From Chamaelirium japonicum (Eukaryota > Streptophyta > Magnoliopsida > Liliales > Melanthiaceae), in NCBI GenBank assembly GCA_947650365.1, contig CANTAL010000002.1:2425501-2489500 (forward strand): a DNA stretch of 64,000 nt, given 5' to 3'. The first letter of the stretch is position 1, and every line of letters starts with the position of its first letter. Shown in pieces: positions 1 to 12,358 of the stretch. The notes beneath the pieces were generated by a model. It was not told the origin of the DNA and did no database searches. It was given only the letters and a program-made list of their open reading frames with translations. Made by a program: the position numbers and the translations under genes.

Positions 1-98
1 CATTCATACGATCCATTCTAATTCATTCGTACAATCCATTCTAATTCATTCATACAATCCATTCTAATTCATTCATATGATCCATTCTAATTCATTCG
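1..98 (+). repeat. plus block, cut by window start
   Basis: Four monomers with CATACG and CATATG variants. The block turns over at about 98 through CATTCGTGCGAAGTAGAATGG. Confidence 0.85.
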
Positions 99-695
99 TG
101 CGAAGTAGAATGGATACCTTCGTGCAAATGAATTAGAATGGATCGTATGAATGAATTAGAATGAATCGTACGAATGAATTAGAATGGATCGTACGAATGA
201 ATTAGAATGGATCGTACGAATGAATTAGAATAGATGGTACGAATGAATTAGAATGGATCGTACGAAGGAATTAGAATGGATCGTACGAAGGAATTAGAAT
301 GGATAGTACGAATGAAGTAGAATGGATACCTTCGTGCGAATGAATTAGAATGGATCGTATGAATGAATTAGATTGGATCGTATGCATGAATTAGAATGGA
401 TCGTGCGAATGAATTAGAATGGATCGTACGAATGAATTAGGATGGATCGAACGAATGAATTAGAATGGATCGTACGAATGAGTAAGAATGGATCGTACGA
501 ATGAATTAGAGTGGATCGTACGAATGAATTAGAATGGATACATTCGTGCGAATGAATTAGAATGGATCGTACGAATGAATTAGAATGGATCGTTTGAGTG
601 AATGCGAATGGATCGTGCGAATGAATTAGAATGGATTATACGAATGAATTAGAATGGATCGTACGAATGAATTAGAATGGATACATTAGTGCGAA
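99..695 (-). repeat. minus block
   Basis: It opens with two CCTTCGTGCAAATG or CCTTCGTGCGAATG long monomers. At about 585-625 it holds the diverged monomer GTTTGAGTGAATGCGAATGG. It ends in the junction ATACATTAGTGCGAATCC. Confidence 0.9.
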
Positions 696-1552
696 TCCAT
701 TCTATTTCATTCGTACGATCCATTCTAATTCATTCGCACGATCCATTCTAATTCATTCATACGATCCATTCTAATTCATTCGTACGATCCATTCTAATTC
801 ATTCGTACGATCCATTCTAATTCATTCGCACAATCTATTCTAATTCATTCGTACGATCCATTCTAATTTATTCGCACGATCCATTCTAATTCATTCATAC
901 GATCCATTCTATTTCATTCGTACGATCCATTCTTACTCATTCGTACGATCCATTCTAATTCATTTGCACGAAGGTATCCATTCTAATTCATTCGTACTAT
1001 CCATTCTAATTCATTTGTACGATGCATTCTAATTCCTTCGTACGATCCATTCTAATTCATTCGTACGATCCATTCTAATTCATTCGTACGATCCATTCTA
1101 ATTCCTTCGTATGATCCATTCTAATTCATTCGTACGGTATGATTCATTCTAATTCATTCGTACGATTCTTTCTAATTCAATCCATTCTAATTCATTCATA
1201 CGATCCATTCTATTTCATTCGTACAATCCATTCTAATTCATTCGCACGATCCATTCGCATTCACTCAAACGATCCAATCTAATTCATTCATACGATCCAT
1301 TCTATTTCATTTGCACGAAGGTATCCATTCTAATTCATTCGTATTATCCATTCTAATTCATTTGTACGAATGTATCCTTTCTAATTCATTCATACGATCC
1401 ATTCTAATTCATTCGCACGATCTATTCTAATTCATTCATACGATCCATTCTAATTCATTAATACGATCCAATCTAATTCATTCATACGATCCATTCTAAT
1501 TCATTCGTACGATCCATTCTAATTCATTCATACGATCCTATTCTTACTCTAA
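696..1552 (+). repeat. plus block
   Basis: It carries the ordered variant string TATTTC, TTACTC, TTTGCACGAAGGTATCC, GTACTATCC at about 905-1010. The CGGTATGATTC plus TCAATCC marker is at about 1133-1190 and the CATTCGCATTCACTCAAACG monomer at about 1248-1272. It ends at a TAATTA fold centred on 1552. Confidence 0.9.
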
Positions 1553-1880
1553 TTAGAATAGATTGTGCGAATGAATTAGAATGGATCGTACGAATGAATT
1601 AGAATGGATCGTAGTAATGAATTAGAATGGATCCTACGAATGAATTAGAATAGATTGTGCGAATGAATTAGAATGATACATTCGTACGAAGGAATTAGAA
1701 TGCACCGTACGAAAGGAATTAGAATGGATAGTACGAATGAATTAGAATGGATTGAATTAGAATGAATCGTACGAATGTATTAGAATGGATCATACGAAGG
1801 AATTAGAATGGATCGTACGAATGAATTAGAATGGATCGTACGAATGAGTTAGAATGGATCGTACGATAAGAATGGATCGT
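1553..1880 (-). repeat. minus block
   Basis: It includes GTAGTAATG and ATCCTACG variants near 1610-1640, which recur at about 20991 and 36189. It ends at GGATCGTGTATCC, a shortened form of the common 19-bp junction. Confidence 0.9.
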
Positions 1881-2709
1881 GTATCCATTCTAATTCATTC
1901 GTACGATCCATTCTAATTCCTTCGTATGATCCATTCGTACGATCCATTCTAATTCATTCGCACGATCCATTCTAATTCATTCGTACGATCCATTCTATTT
2001 CATTCGTATGACCCATTCTAATTCATAAGTACGATCCATTCTAATTCATTCGCACGATCCATTCTAATTCATTCATACGAATCCATTCTATTTCATTCAT
2101 ATGATCTATTCTATTTCATTCGTACAATCTATTCTAATTCATTCATACGATCCATTCTAATTCATTCGTACGATCCATTCTAATTCATACGATCTATTCT
2201 AATTCATTCGTACGATCCATTCTAATTCATTCGCACAATCTATTCTAATTCATTCTAATTCATTCGCACGATCCATTCTAATTCATTCATACGATCCATT
2301 CTAATTCATTCGCACGAATGTATCCATTCTAATTCATTCGCACGATCCATTCTAATTCATTCATACAATCCATTCTTACTCATTCGTATTATCCATTTTA
2401 ATTCATTCACACGAATGTATCAACTCTAATTCATTCGTACGATTCATTCTAATACAATCCATTCTAATTCATTCGTACGATCCATTCTAATTCATTCATA
2501 CGATCCATTCTAATTCATTCGTACGATCCATTCTAATTCATTCGCACGAACCATTCGCATTCACTCAAACGATCCATTCTAATTCATTCATATGATCCAC
2601 TCATTCGTACGATCCATTCTTACTCATTCGTACGATCCATTCTAATTCATTTGCACGAAGGTATCCATTCTAATTCATTCGTACTATTCATGCGATCCAT
2701 TCATTCGTA
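1881..2709 (+). repeat. plus block, start of the 5.5-kb unit
   Basis: From about 2360 the order of variants matches that from about 7960. The CACACGAATGTATCAACTC monomer at about 2408-2427 is shared with about 6628, 12035 and 37015. The block ends in the unusual string ATTCATGCGATCCATTCATTCG, whose near-copy is at about 8283. Confidence 0.88.
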
Positions 2710-2958
2710 CGAAAGAATTAGAATGGATTGTATGAATGAATTAGAATGGATCGTGCGAATGAATTAGAATGCGAATGAATTAGAATGGATCGTACGAATG
2801 AATTAGAATAGATTGTGCGAATGAATTAGAATGGATCTGGATCGTGTATCCATTCTAATTCATTCGTACGACCCATTCTAATTCATTCGTACGATCCATT
2901 CTAATTCATTCGCATTCTAATTCATTCGCACGATCCATTCTAATTCATTCATATAATC
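2710..2958. repeat. short minus/plus mosaic
   Basis: Minus at about 2710-2840, then plus at about 2841-2958, with the 19-bp junction GGATCTGGATCGTGTATCC at 2833-2851. The same pair of short blocks is found at 8306-8556. Confidence 0.85.
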
Positions 2959-2960
2959 AA

Positions 2961-3316
2961 TTGAATTAGAATGGATCGTACGAATGAATTAGAATGGATC
3001 GTACGAATGAATTAGAATAGATTGTGCGTACGAATGAATTAGAATGGATCGTACGAATGAATTAGAATGGATCGTGCTAATGAATTAGAATGGATCGTGC
3101 GAATGAATTAGAATGGATCGTGCGAATGAATTAGAATGGATCGTGCGAATGAATTAGAATGGATCGTACGAATGAATTAGAATGGATACATTCGTGCGAA
3201 TGAATTAGAATGGATCGTGCGAATGAATTAGAATGGATCGTACGAATGAATTAGAATAGATTGTGCTAATGAATTAGAATGGATCGTATGAATGAATTAG
3301 AATGGATACATTCGTG
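2961..3316 (-). repeat. minus block
   Basis: A run of GTGCG-type monomers, ending in the ATACATTCGTGCGAATCC junction. It matches 8557-8914. Confidence 0.88.
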
Positions 3317-4190
3317 CGAATCCATTCTATTTCATTCGTACGATCCATTCTAATTCATTCGCACGATCCATTCTAATTCATATATACGATCTATTCTAAT
3401 TCCTTCGTACGATCCATTCTAATTCATTCGTACGATCCATTCTAATTCCTTTGTATGATCCATTCTAATTCATTCGTACGGTATGATTCATTCTAATTCA
3501 TTCGTACGATTCATTCTAATTCAATCCATTCTAATTCATTCGTACGATCCATTCTAATTTCTTCGTATGATCTATTCTAATTCCTTCGTACGATCCATTC
3601 TATTTCATTCGTATGATCCATTCTAATTCATTCGTACGATCCATTCTAATTCATTCGTACGATCCATTCTAATTCATTCGTACGATTCATTCTAATTCAA
3701 TCCATTCTAATTCATTCCATTCTAATTCATTCGCACGATCCATTCGCATTCACTCAAACGATCCATTCTAATTCAGTCATACAATCCATTCTAATTCTTT
3801 TGCACGAATGTATCCATTCTAATTCATTCGTACGATCCATTCTAATTCATTCGTATGATCTATTCTAATTCATTCGCATGATCCATTCTAATTCCTTCAT
3901 ACGATCCATTTTAATTCATTCGCACGATCCATTCTAATTCATTCATACGATCCATTCTAATTCATTCGTACGATCCATTCTAATTTCTTCGTATGATCTA
4001 TTCTAATTCCTTCGTACGATCCATTCTAATTCATTCGCACGATCTATTCTAATTCATTCATACGATCCATTCTAATTCATTCGTACGATCCATTCTAATT
4101 CCTTCGTATGATCCATTCTAACTCATTCGCATGATCCATTCTAATTCATTCACACAATCCATTCTAATTCATTCGTACGATCCATTCTAA
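3317..4190 (+). repeat. plus block
   Basis: The CGGTATGATTC marker is near 3476 and the CACTCAAACG monomer near 3745. Several TTTCTTCGTATGATC variants are present. It ends exactly at a perfect fold, TCCATTCTAATTAGAATGGA at 4181-4200. Confidence 0.9.
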
Positions 4191-6296
4191 TTAGAATGGA
4201 TCGTATGAATGAATTAGAATGGATCGTGCGAATGAATTAGAATGGATCGTACGAATGAAATAGAATGGATACATTCGTGCGAATGAATTAGAATGGATCA
4301 TATGAATGAATTAGAATGGATCGTTTGAGTGAATGCGAATGGATCGTGCGAATGAATTAGAATGGATTGTACGAATGAATTAGAATGGATCGTACGAATG
4401 AATTAGAATGGATACATTGGTGCGAATGAATTAGAATGGATCGTATGAATGAATTAAATTGGATCGTATGAATGAATTAGAATGGATTGTATGAATTAGA
4501 ATGGATACCTTCGTGCAAATGAAATAGAATGGATCGTACGAATGAATTAGAGTAGATTGTGCGAATGGATTAGAATGGATCATACGATTGAGTAAGGATG
4601 GATTGTACAAATGAAATAGAATAGATCGTGCGAATGAATTAGAATGGATCGTACGAATGAATTAGAATGGATCGTTCGAATGAATTAGAATAGATTTTGC
4701 GAATGAATTAGAATGGATCGTATGAATGAATTAGAATGGATCGTACGAATGAATTAGAATGGATCGTACGATTGAATTAGAATGGATCGTACGGATGAAT
4801 TGGAATGGATCGTGCGAATGAATTAGAATGGATCGTACGAATGAATTAGAATGGATCGTATGAATGAATTAGAATGGATCGTACGAATGAATTAGAATGG
4901 ATACATTCGTGCGAATGAATTAGAATGGATCGTATGAATGAATTAGAATCGATCGTACGAATGAATTAGAATCGATCATGCGAATGAATTAGAATGGATC
5001 GTGCGAATGAATTAGAATGGATCGTACGAATGAAATAGAATGGATCGTACGAATGAGATAGAATGGATCGTACGACTGAATTAGAATGGATCGTATAAAT
5101 GAATTAGAATGGATCGTGCGAATGAATTAGAATGGATCGTACGAATGAATTAGAATGGATCGTACGAAGGAATTAGAATGGATCGTACGAAGGAATTAGA
5201 ATGGATCGTACGAATGAATTTGAATGGATCGTACGAAGGAATTAGAATGGATCGTACGAAGGAATTAGAATGGATAGTACGAATGAATTAGAATGGATAC
5301 CTTCGTGCAAATGAAATAGGATGGATCGTACGAATGAGTAAGAATGGATCGTACGAATGAAATAGAATGGATCGTATGAATGCATTAGAATGGATCGTGC
5401 GAATGAATTAGAATGGATCGTACGAATGAATTAGAATGGATACATTCGTGTGAATGAATTAGAATGGATCGTATGAATGAATTAGAATCGATCGTACGAA
5501 TGAATTAGAATGGATCCTGTGAATGAATTAGAATGGATCGTGCGAATGAAGTAGAATAGATTGTGCGAATGGATTAGAATGGATCATACGATTGAGTAAG
5601 AAAGGATTGTACGACTGAATTAGAATGAATTAGAATGGATTCATTCGTGCGAATGAATTAGAATGGATCATACGGTTGATTAAGAATGGATTGTACGAAT
5701 GAAATAGAATAGATCGTACGAATGAATTAGAATGGATCATGCTAATGAATTAGAATTGATCGTACGAATGAATTAGAATAGATTGTGCGAATGAATTAAA
5801 ATGGATCGTATAAATGAATTAGAATGGATCGTATGAATGAATTGGAATGGATCGTGCGAATGAATTAAAATGGATCGTATGAATGAAATAGAATGGATCG
5901 TATGAATTAGAATGGATCGTACGAATGAAATAGAATGGATCGTATGAATGAATTAGAATGGATCGTGCGAATGAATTAGAATGGATCGTACGAAGGAATT
6001 AGAATGGATCGTACGAAGGAATTAGAATGGATAGTACGAATGAATTAGAATGGATACCTTCGTGCAAATGAATTAGAATGGATCGTACGAATAAGTAAGA
6101 ATGGATCGTATGAATGAAATAGAATGGATCGTATGCATGAATTAGAATGGATCGTGCGAATGAATTAGAATGGATCGTACGAATGAATTAGAATGGATCG
6201 TACGAAGGAATTAGAATGGATCGTATGAATGAATTAGAATTGATCGTGCGAATGAATTAGAATGGATCGTACGAATGAAATAGAATGGATTCGCAT
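4191..6296 (-). repeat. long minus block, copy 1
   Basis: About 90 monomers. The CCTTCGTGCAAATG long monomer occurs near 4507, 5299 and 6057. The GAAGTAGAATAG variant is near 5547. Homologous blocks lie at 9785-11700 and in 16326-18826; compared with the 9785 copy, this one has five more monomers between 4191 and 4901 and three more between 4901 and 5301. It ends in GGATTCGCATGAATGTATCC. Confidence 0.9.
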
Positions 6297-6950
6297 GAAT
6301 GTATCCATTCTAATTCATTCATACGAGTCATTCTAATTCATTCATACGATCCATTCTATTTCATTCGTACGATCCATTCTTACTCATTCGTACGATCCAT
6401 TCTAATTCAATTGCACGAAGGTATCCATTCTAATTCATTCGTACTATCCATTCTAATTCCTTCGTACGATCCATTCTAATTCATTCATACAATCCATTCT
6501 AATTCATTCGCACGAATGTATCCATTCTAATTCATTCGTACGATCCATTCTAATTCATTCATACGATCCATTCTAATTCTACGATCCATTCTTACTTATT
6601 CGTATTGTCCATTTTAATTCATTCACACGAATGTATCAACTCTAATTCATTCGTACGATTCATTCTAATTCAATCCATTCTAATTCATTCATACGATCCA
6701 TTCTAATTCATTCGTACGATCCATTCTAATTCTTTCATACGATCCATTCTAATTCATTCGTACGATCCATTCTAATTCATTCGTACAATCCATTCTAATT
6801 CATTCGCACGATCCATTCGCATTCACTCAAACGATCCATTCTAATTCATTCATATGATCCATTCATTCGTACGATCCATTCTTACTCATTCGTACGATCC
6901 ATTCTAATTCATTTGCACGAAGGTATCCATTCTAATTCATTCGTACTATT
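6297..6950 (+). repeat. plus block
   Basis: It holds the TATTTC/TTACTC/AAGGTATCC variant string at about 6350-6480 and the CACTCAAACG monomer near 6825. It ends GTACTATTCGTGCG. Its tandem homologue is 11701-12358. Confidence 0.9.
6340..6480 (+). repeat. ordered six-monomer variant string (type example)
   Basis: Successive monomers carry TATTTC, TTACTC, a long TTGCACGAAGGTATCC form, GTACTATCC and CCTTCGTACG. The same order appears in plus form near 905, 11760, 15235, 16160, 37790, 49715, 54910 and 62050, and partly near 44735. It appears reversed in minus blocks near 5270, 10680, 17400, 26105, 30060, 31690, 35100, 37380, 38380, 40300, 40540, 46380, 51000 and 54490. Confidence 0.88.
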
Positions 6951-7620
6951 CGTGCGAATGAATTAGAATGGATCATATGGTTGAGTAAGAATGGATTGTA
7001 CGAATGAAATAGAATAGATCGTACGAATGAATTTGAATGGATCATGCTAATGAATTAGAATTGATCGTACGAATGAATTAGAATAGATTGTGCGAATGAA
7101 TTAAAATGGATGCATTCGTGCGAATGGATTAGAATGGATCGTATGAATGAATTAGAATGGATCGTATGAATTAGAATGGATCGTATGAATGAATTAGAAT
7201 GGATCGTGTGAATGAAATAGAATGGATCGTACGAATGAATTAGAATGGATCGTGCGAATGAATTAGAATGGATCGTGCGAATGAGTAAGAATGCATCGTA
7301 CGAATGAAATAGAATGGATCGTATGAATGAATTAGATTGGATCGTATTAATGAATTAGAATGGATCGTACGAATGAATTAGAATAGATCGTACGAATGAA
7401 TTAGAATAGATACGAATGGATCGTATGAATGAATTAGAATGGATAGAACGAATGTATTAGAATGGATCGTACGAATGAATTAGAATGGATTGAATTAGAA
7501 TGAATCGTACGAATGAATTAGAATGAATCATACCGTACGAATGAATTAGAATGGATCACATGAATGAATTAGAATGGATCGTATGAATGAATTAGAATGG
7601 ATCGTACGAATGAATTAGAA
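6951..7620 (-). repeat. minus block, end of 5.5-kb copy 1
   Basis: It contains the minus form of the CATACCGTACG marker near 7530. It matches 12359-12976, with homology stopping near 7568. Confidence 0.88.
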
Positions 7621-8305
7621 TGTATCCATTCTAATTCATTCGTACGATCCATTCTAATTCATTTGTATGATCTATTCTAATTCATTCGCATGATCCATTC
7701 TAATTCCTTCGTACGATCCATTTTAATTCATTCGCACGATCCATTATAATTCATTCATACGATCCATTCTAATTCATTCGTACGATCCATTCTAATTTCT
7801 TTGTATGATCTTTTCTAATTCCTTCGTACGATCCATTCTAATTCATTCGCACGATCCATTCTAATTCATTCATACGATCCATTCTAATTCATTCGTACGA
7901 TCCATTCTAATTCATTCGTACGATCCATTCTAATTCATTCATACGATTCATTCTAATTCATTCATACAATCCATTCTTACTCATTCGTATGATTCATTCT
8001 AATTCAATCCATTCTTATTCATTCGTACGATCCATTCTAATTCATTCGTACGATCCATTCTAATTCATTCATACGATCCATTCTAATTCATTCGTACGAT
8101 CCATTCTAATTCATTCGTACAATCCATTCTAATTCATTCGCACGATCCATTCGCATTCACTCAAACGATCCATTCTAATTCATTCATATGATCCATTCAT
8201 TCGTACGATCAATTCTTACTCATTCGTACGATCCATTCTAATTCATTTGCACGAAGGTATCCATTCTAATTCATTCGTATTATTCGTGCGATCCATTCAT
8301 TCGTA
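7621..8305 (+). repeat. plus block, start of 5.5-kb copy 2
   Basis: The first 250 bp repeat the order seen at 3805-4030 and 9410-9630. From about 7960 the block matches copy 1 from about 2360, with a short collapse where copy 1 has the CAACTC monomer. Confidence 0.88.
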
Positions 8306-8556
8306 CGAAAGAATTAGAATGGATTGTATGAATGAATTAGAATGGATCGTGCGAATGAATTAGAATGCGAATGAATTAGAATGGATCGTACGAATGAATT
8401 AGAATAGATTGTGCGAATGAATTAGAATGGATCTGGATCGAGTATCCATTCTAATTCATTCGTACGACCCATTCTAATTCATTCGTACGATCCATTCTAA
8501 TTCATTCGCATTCTAATTCATTCGCACGATCCATTCTAATTCATTCATACAATCCA
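8306..8556. repeat. short minus/plus mosaic, copy 2
   Basis: Minus to about 8436, then plus, with the junction 19-mer at 8429-8447 (one base differs: GAGTATCC for GTGTATCC). Counterpart of 2710-2958. Confidence 0.85.
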
Positions 8557-8914
8557 ATGAATTAGAATGGATCGTACGAATGAATTAGAATGGATCGTAT
8601 GAATGAATTAGAATAGATTGTGCGTACGAATGAATTAGAATGGATCGTACGAATGAATTAGAATGGATCGTGCTAATGAATTAGAATGGATCGTGCGAAT
8701 GAATTAGAATGGATCGTGCGAATGAATTAGAATGGATCGTGCGAATGAATTAGAATGGATCGTACGTATGAATTAGAATGGATACATTCGTGCGAATGAA
8801 TTAGAATGGATCGTGCGAATGAATTAGAATGGATCGTACGAATGAATTAGAATAGATTGTGCTAATGAATTAGAATGGATCGTATGAATGAATTAGAATG
8901 GATACATTCGTGCG
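8557..8914 (-). repeat. minus block
   Basis: Same monomer order as 2961-3316 at an offset of about 5597, ending in the GTGCGAATCC junction. Confidence 0.88.
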
Positions 8915-9784
8915 AATCCATTCTATTTCATTCGTACGATCCATTCTAATTCATTCGCACGATCCATTCTAATTCATTCATACGATCCATTCTAATTCCT
9001 TCGTACGATCCATTCTAATTCATTCGTACGATCCATTCTAATTCCTTCGTATGATCCATTCTAATTCATTCGTACGGTATGATTCATTCTAATTCATTCG
9101 TACGATTCATTCTAATTCAATCTATTCTAATTCATTCGTATGATCCATTCTAATTTCTTCGTATGATCTATTCTAATTCCTTCGTACGATCCATTCTATT
9201 TCATTCGTACGATCCATTCTAATTCATTCGTACGATCCATTCTAATTCATTCGTACGATCCATTCTAATTCATTCGTACGATTCATTCTAATTCAATCCA
9301 TTCTAATTCATTTGATTCTAATTCATTCGCACGATCCATTCGCATTCACTCAAACGATCCATTCTATTTCAGTCATACAATCCATTCTAATTCTTTTGCT
9401 TATGTATCCATTCAAATTCATTCGTACGATCCATTCTAATTCATTCGTATGATCTATTCTAATTCATTCGCATGATCCATTCTAATTCCTTCGTACGATC
9501 CATTTTAATTCATTCGCACGATCCATTCTAATTCATTCATACGATCCATTCTAATTCATTCGTACGATCCATTCTAATTTCTTCGTATGATCTATTATAA
9601 TTCCTTCGTACGATCCATTCTAATTTATTCGCACGATCCATTCTAATTCATTCATACGATCCATTCTAATTCATTCGTACGATCCATTCTAAGTCCTTCG
9701 TATGATCCATTCTAACTCATTCGCACGATCCATTCTAATTCATTCACACAATCTATTCTAATTCATTCGTACGATCCATTCTAA
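8915..9784 (+). repeat. plus block
   Basis: Counterpart of 3317-4190. The TAATTA fold at its end is centred after 9784, exactly 5594 bp from the fold after 4190. Confidence 0.9.
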
Positions 9785-11700
9785 TTAGAATGGATTGTAT
9801 GAATGAATTAGAATGGATCGTGCGAATGAATTAGAATGGATCGTACGAATGAAATAGAATGGATACATTCATGCGAATGAATTAGAATGGATCATATGAA
9901 TGAATTAGAATGGATCGTTTGAGTGAATGCGAATGGATCGTGCGAATGAATTAGAATGGATTGTACAAATGAATTAGAATGGATCGTACGAATGAATTAG
10001 AATGGATACATTGGTGCGAATGAATTATAATGGATCGTATGAATGAATTAGATTGGATCGTATGAATGAATTAGAATGGATTGTATGAATTAGAATGGAT
10101 ACCTTCGTGCAAATGAAATAGAATGGATCGTACGAATGAATTAGAGTAGATTGTGCGAATGGATTAGAATGGATCATACGATTGAGTAAGAATGGATTGT
10201 ATGAATGAAATAGAATAGATCGTATGAATGAATTAGAATGGATCGTACGAATGAATTAGAATGGATCGTACGAATGAATTAGAATGGATCGTACGAATGA
10301 ATTAGAATGGATCGTGCGAATGAATTAGAATGGATCATATGAATGAATTAGAATGGATCGTACGAATGAATTAGAATGGATACATTCGTGCGAATGAATT
10401 AGAATGGATCGTATGAATGAATTAGAATCGATCGTACGAATGAATTAGAATGGATCATGCGAATGAATTAGAATGGATCGTGCGAATGAATTAGAATGGA
10501 TCGTACGAATGAAATAGAATGGATTGTACGAATGAGATAGAATGGTTCGTACGAATGAATTAGAATGAATCGTATGAATGAATTAGAATTTATCGTGCGA
10601 ATGAATTAGAATGGATCGTACGAAGGAATTAGAATGGATCGTACGAAGGAATTAGAATGGATCGTACGAAGGAATTAGAATGGATAGTACTAATGAATTA
10701 GAATGGATACCTTCGTGCAAATGAATTAGGATGGATCGTACGAATGAGTAAGAATGGATCGTACGAATGAAATAGAATGGATCGTATGAATGAATTAGAA
10801 TGGATCGTGCGAATGAATTAGAATGGATCGTACGAATGAATTAGAATGGATACATTCGTGCGAATGAATTCGAATGGATCGTATGAATGAATTAGAATCG
10901 ATCGTACGAATGAATTAGAATGGATCCTGCGAATGAATTAGAATGGATCGTGCGAATGAAGTAGAATAGATTGTGCGAATGGATTAGAATGGATCATACG
11001 ATTGAGTAAGAAAGGATTGTACGACTGAATTAGAATGAATTAGAATGGATTCATTCGTGTGAATGAATTAGAATGGATCATACGGTTGAGTAAGAATGGA
11101 TTGTACGAATGAAATAGAATAGATCGTACGAATGAATTAGAATGGATCATGCTAATGAATTAGAATTGATCGTACGAATGAATTAGAATAGATTGTATGA
11201 ATGAATTAAAATGGATCGTATAAATGAATTAGAATGGATCATATGAATGAATTAGAATCGATCGTGTGAATGAATTAAAATGGATCGTATGAATGAAATA
11301 GAATGGATCGTATGAATTAGAATGGATCGTACGAATGAAATAGAATGGATCGTATGAATGAATTAGAATGGATCGTGCGAATAAATTAGAATGGATCGTA
11401 CGAAGGAATTAGAATGGATCGTACGAAGGAATTAGAATGGATAGTACGAATGAATTAGAATGGATACCTTCGTGCAAATGAATTAGAATGGATCGTACGA
11501 ATAAGTAAGAATGGATCGTACAAATGAAATAGAATGGATCGTATGCATGAATTAGAATGGATCGTGCGAATGAATTAGAATGGATCGTACGAATGAATTA
11601 GAATGGATCATACGAAGGAATTAGAATGGATCGTATGAATGAATTAGAATGGATCGTGCGAATGAATTAGAATGGATCGTACGAATGAAATATAATGGAT
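9785..11700 (-). repeat. long minus block, copy 2
   Basis: Counterpart of 4191-6296, shorter by 184 bp (8 x 23). The CCTTCGTGCAAATG monomer lies near 10709 and 11467. It ends in GGATTCGCACGAATGTATCC. Confidence 0.9.
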
Positions 11701-12358
11701 TCGCACGAATGTATCCATTCTAATTCATTCATATGATCCATTCTAATTCATTCATACGATCCATTCTATTTCATTCGTACGATCCATTCTTACTCATTCG
11801 TACGATCTTTCTAATTCATTTGCACGAAGGTATCCATTCTAATTCATTCGTACTATCCTTCTAATTCCTTCGTACGATCCATTCTAATTCATTAATACGA
11901 TCCATTCTAATTCATTCGCACGAATGTATCCATTCTAATTCATTCGTACGATCCATTCTAATTCATTCATACGATCCATTCTAATTCTACGATCCATTCT
12001 TACTCATTCGTATTATCCATTTTAATTCATTCACACGAATGTATCAACTCTAATTCATTCGTACGATTCAATCTAATTCAATCCATTCTAATTCATTCGT
12101 ACGATCCATTCTAATTCATTCGTACGATCCATTCTAATTCATTCATACGATCCATTCTAATTCATTCGTACGATCCATTCTAATTCATTCGTACAATCCA
12201 TTCTAATTCATTCGCACGATCCATTCGCATTCACTCAACCGATCCATTCTAATTCATTCATATGATCCATTCATTCGTACGATCCATTCTTACTCATTCG
12301 TATGATCCATTCTAATTCATTTGCACGAAGGTATCCATTCTAATTCATTCGTACTATT
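11701..12358 (+). repeat. plus block, copy 2
   Basis: Matches 6297-6950 at an offset of 5408-5410, including the CAACTC and CACTCAACCG monomers. Confidence 0.9.

Larger units (their letters stand above)
2360..7570. repeat. 5.5-kb higher-order unit, copy 1
   Basis: It spans seven strand switches. Matching landmarks in copy 2: 2701 with 8297, fold 4190 with 9784, 4901 with 10380, 5299 with 10709, 6285 with 11695, and 7532 with 12940. The offset falls from 5594-5601 to 5479 and then 5410, in steps of 115 and 69 bp (5 and 3 monomers). The left edge is approximate. Confidence 0.88.

Noticed and set aside
6285-6479. Plus-strand open frame of 64 codons with repeated HSNSF and SYDPF peptides; near twin at 54844-55038
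   Set aside because: It is satellite read in frame. Because 23 is not a multiple of 3, each frame meets TAA every 69 bp unless a TATTTC or TTACTC monomer falls in phase. Both frames lie over the same linked variant string, which explains their likeness. No start context or unique sequence.
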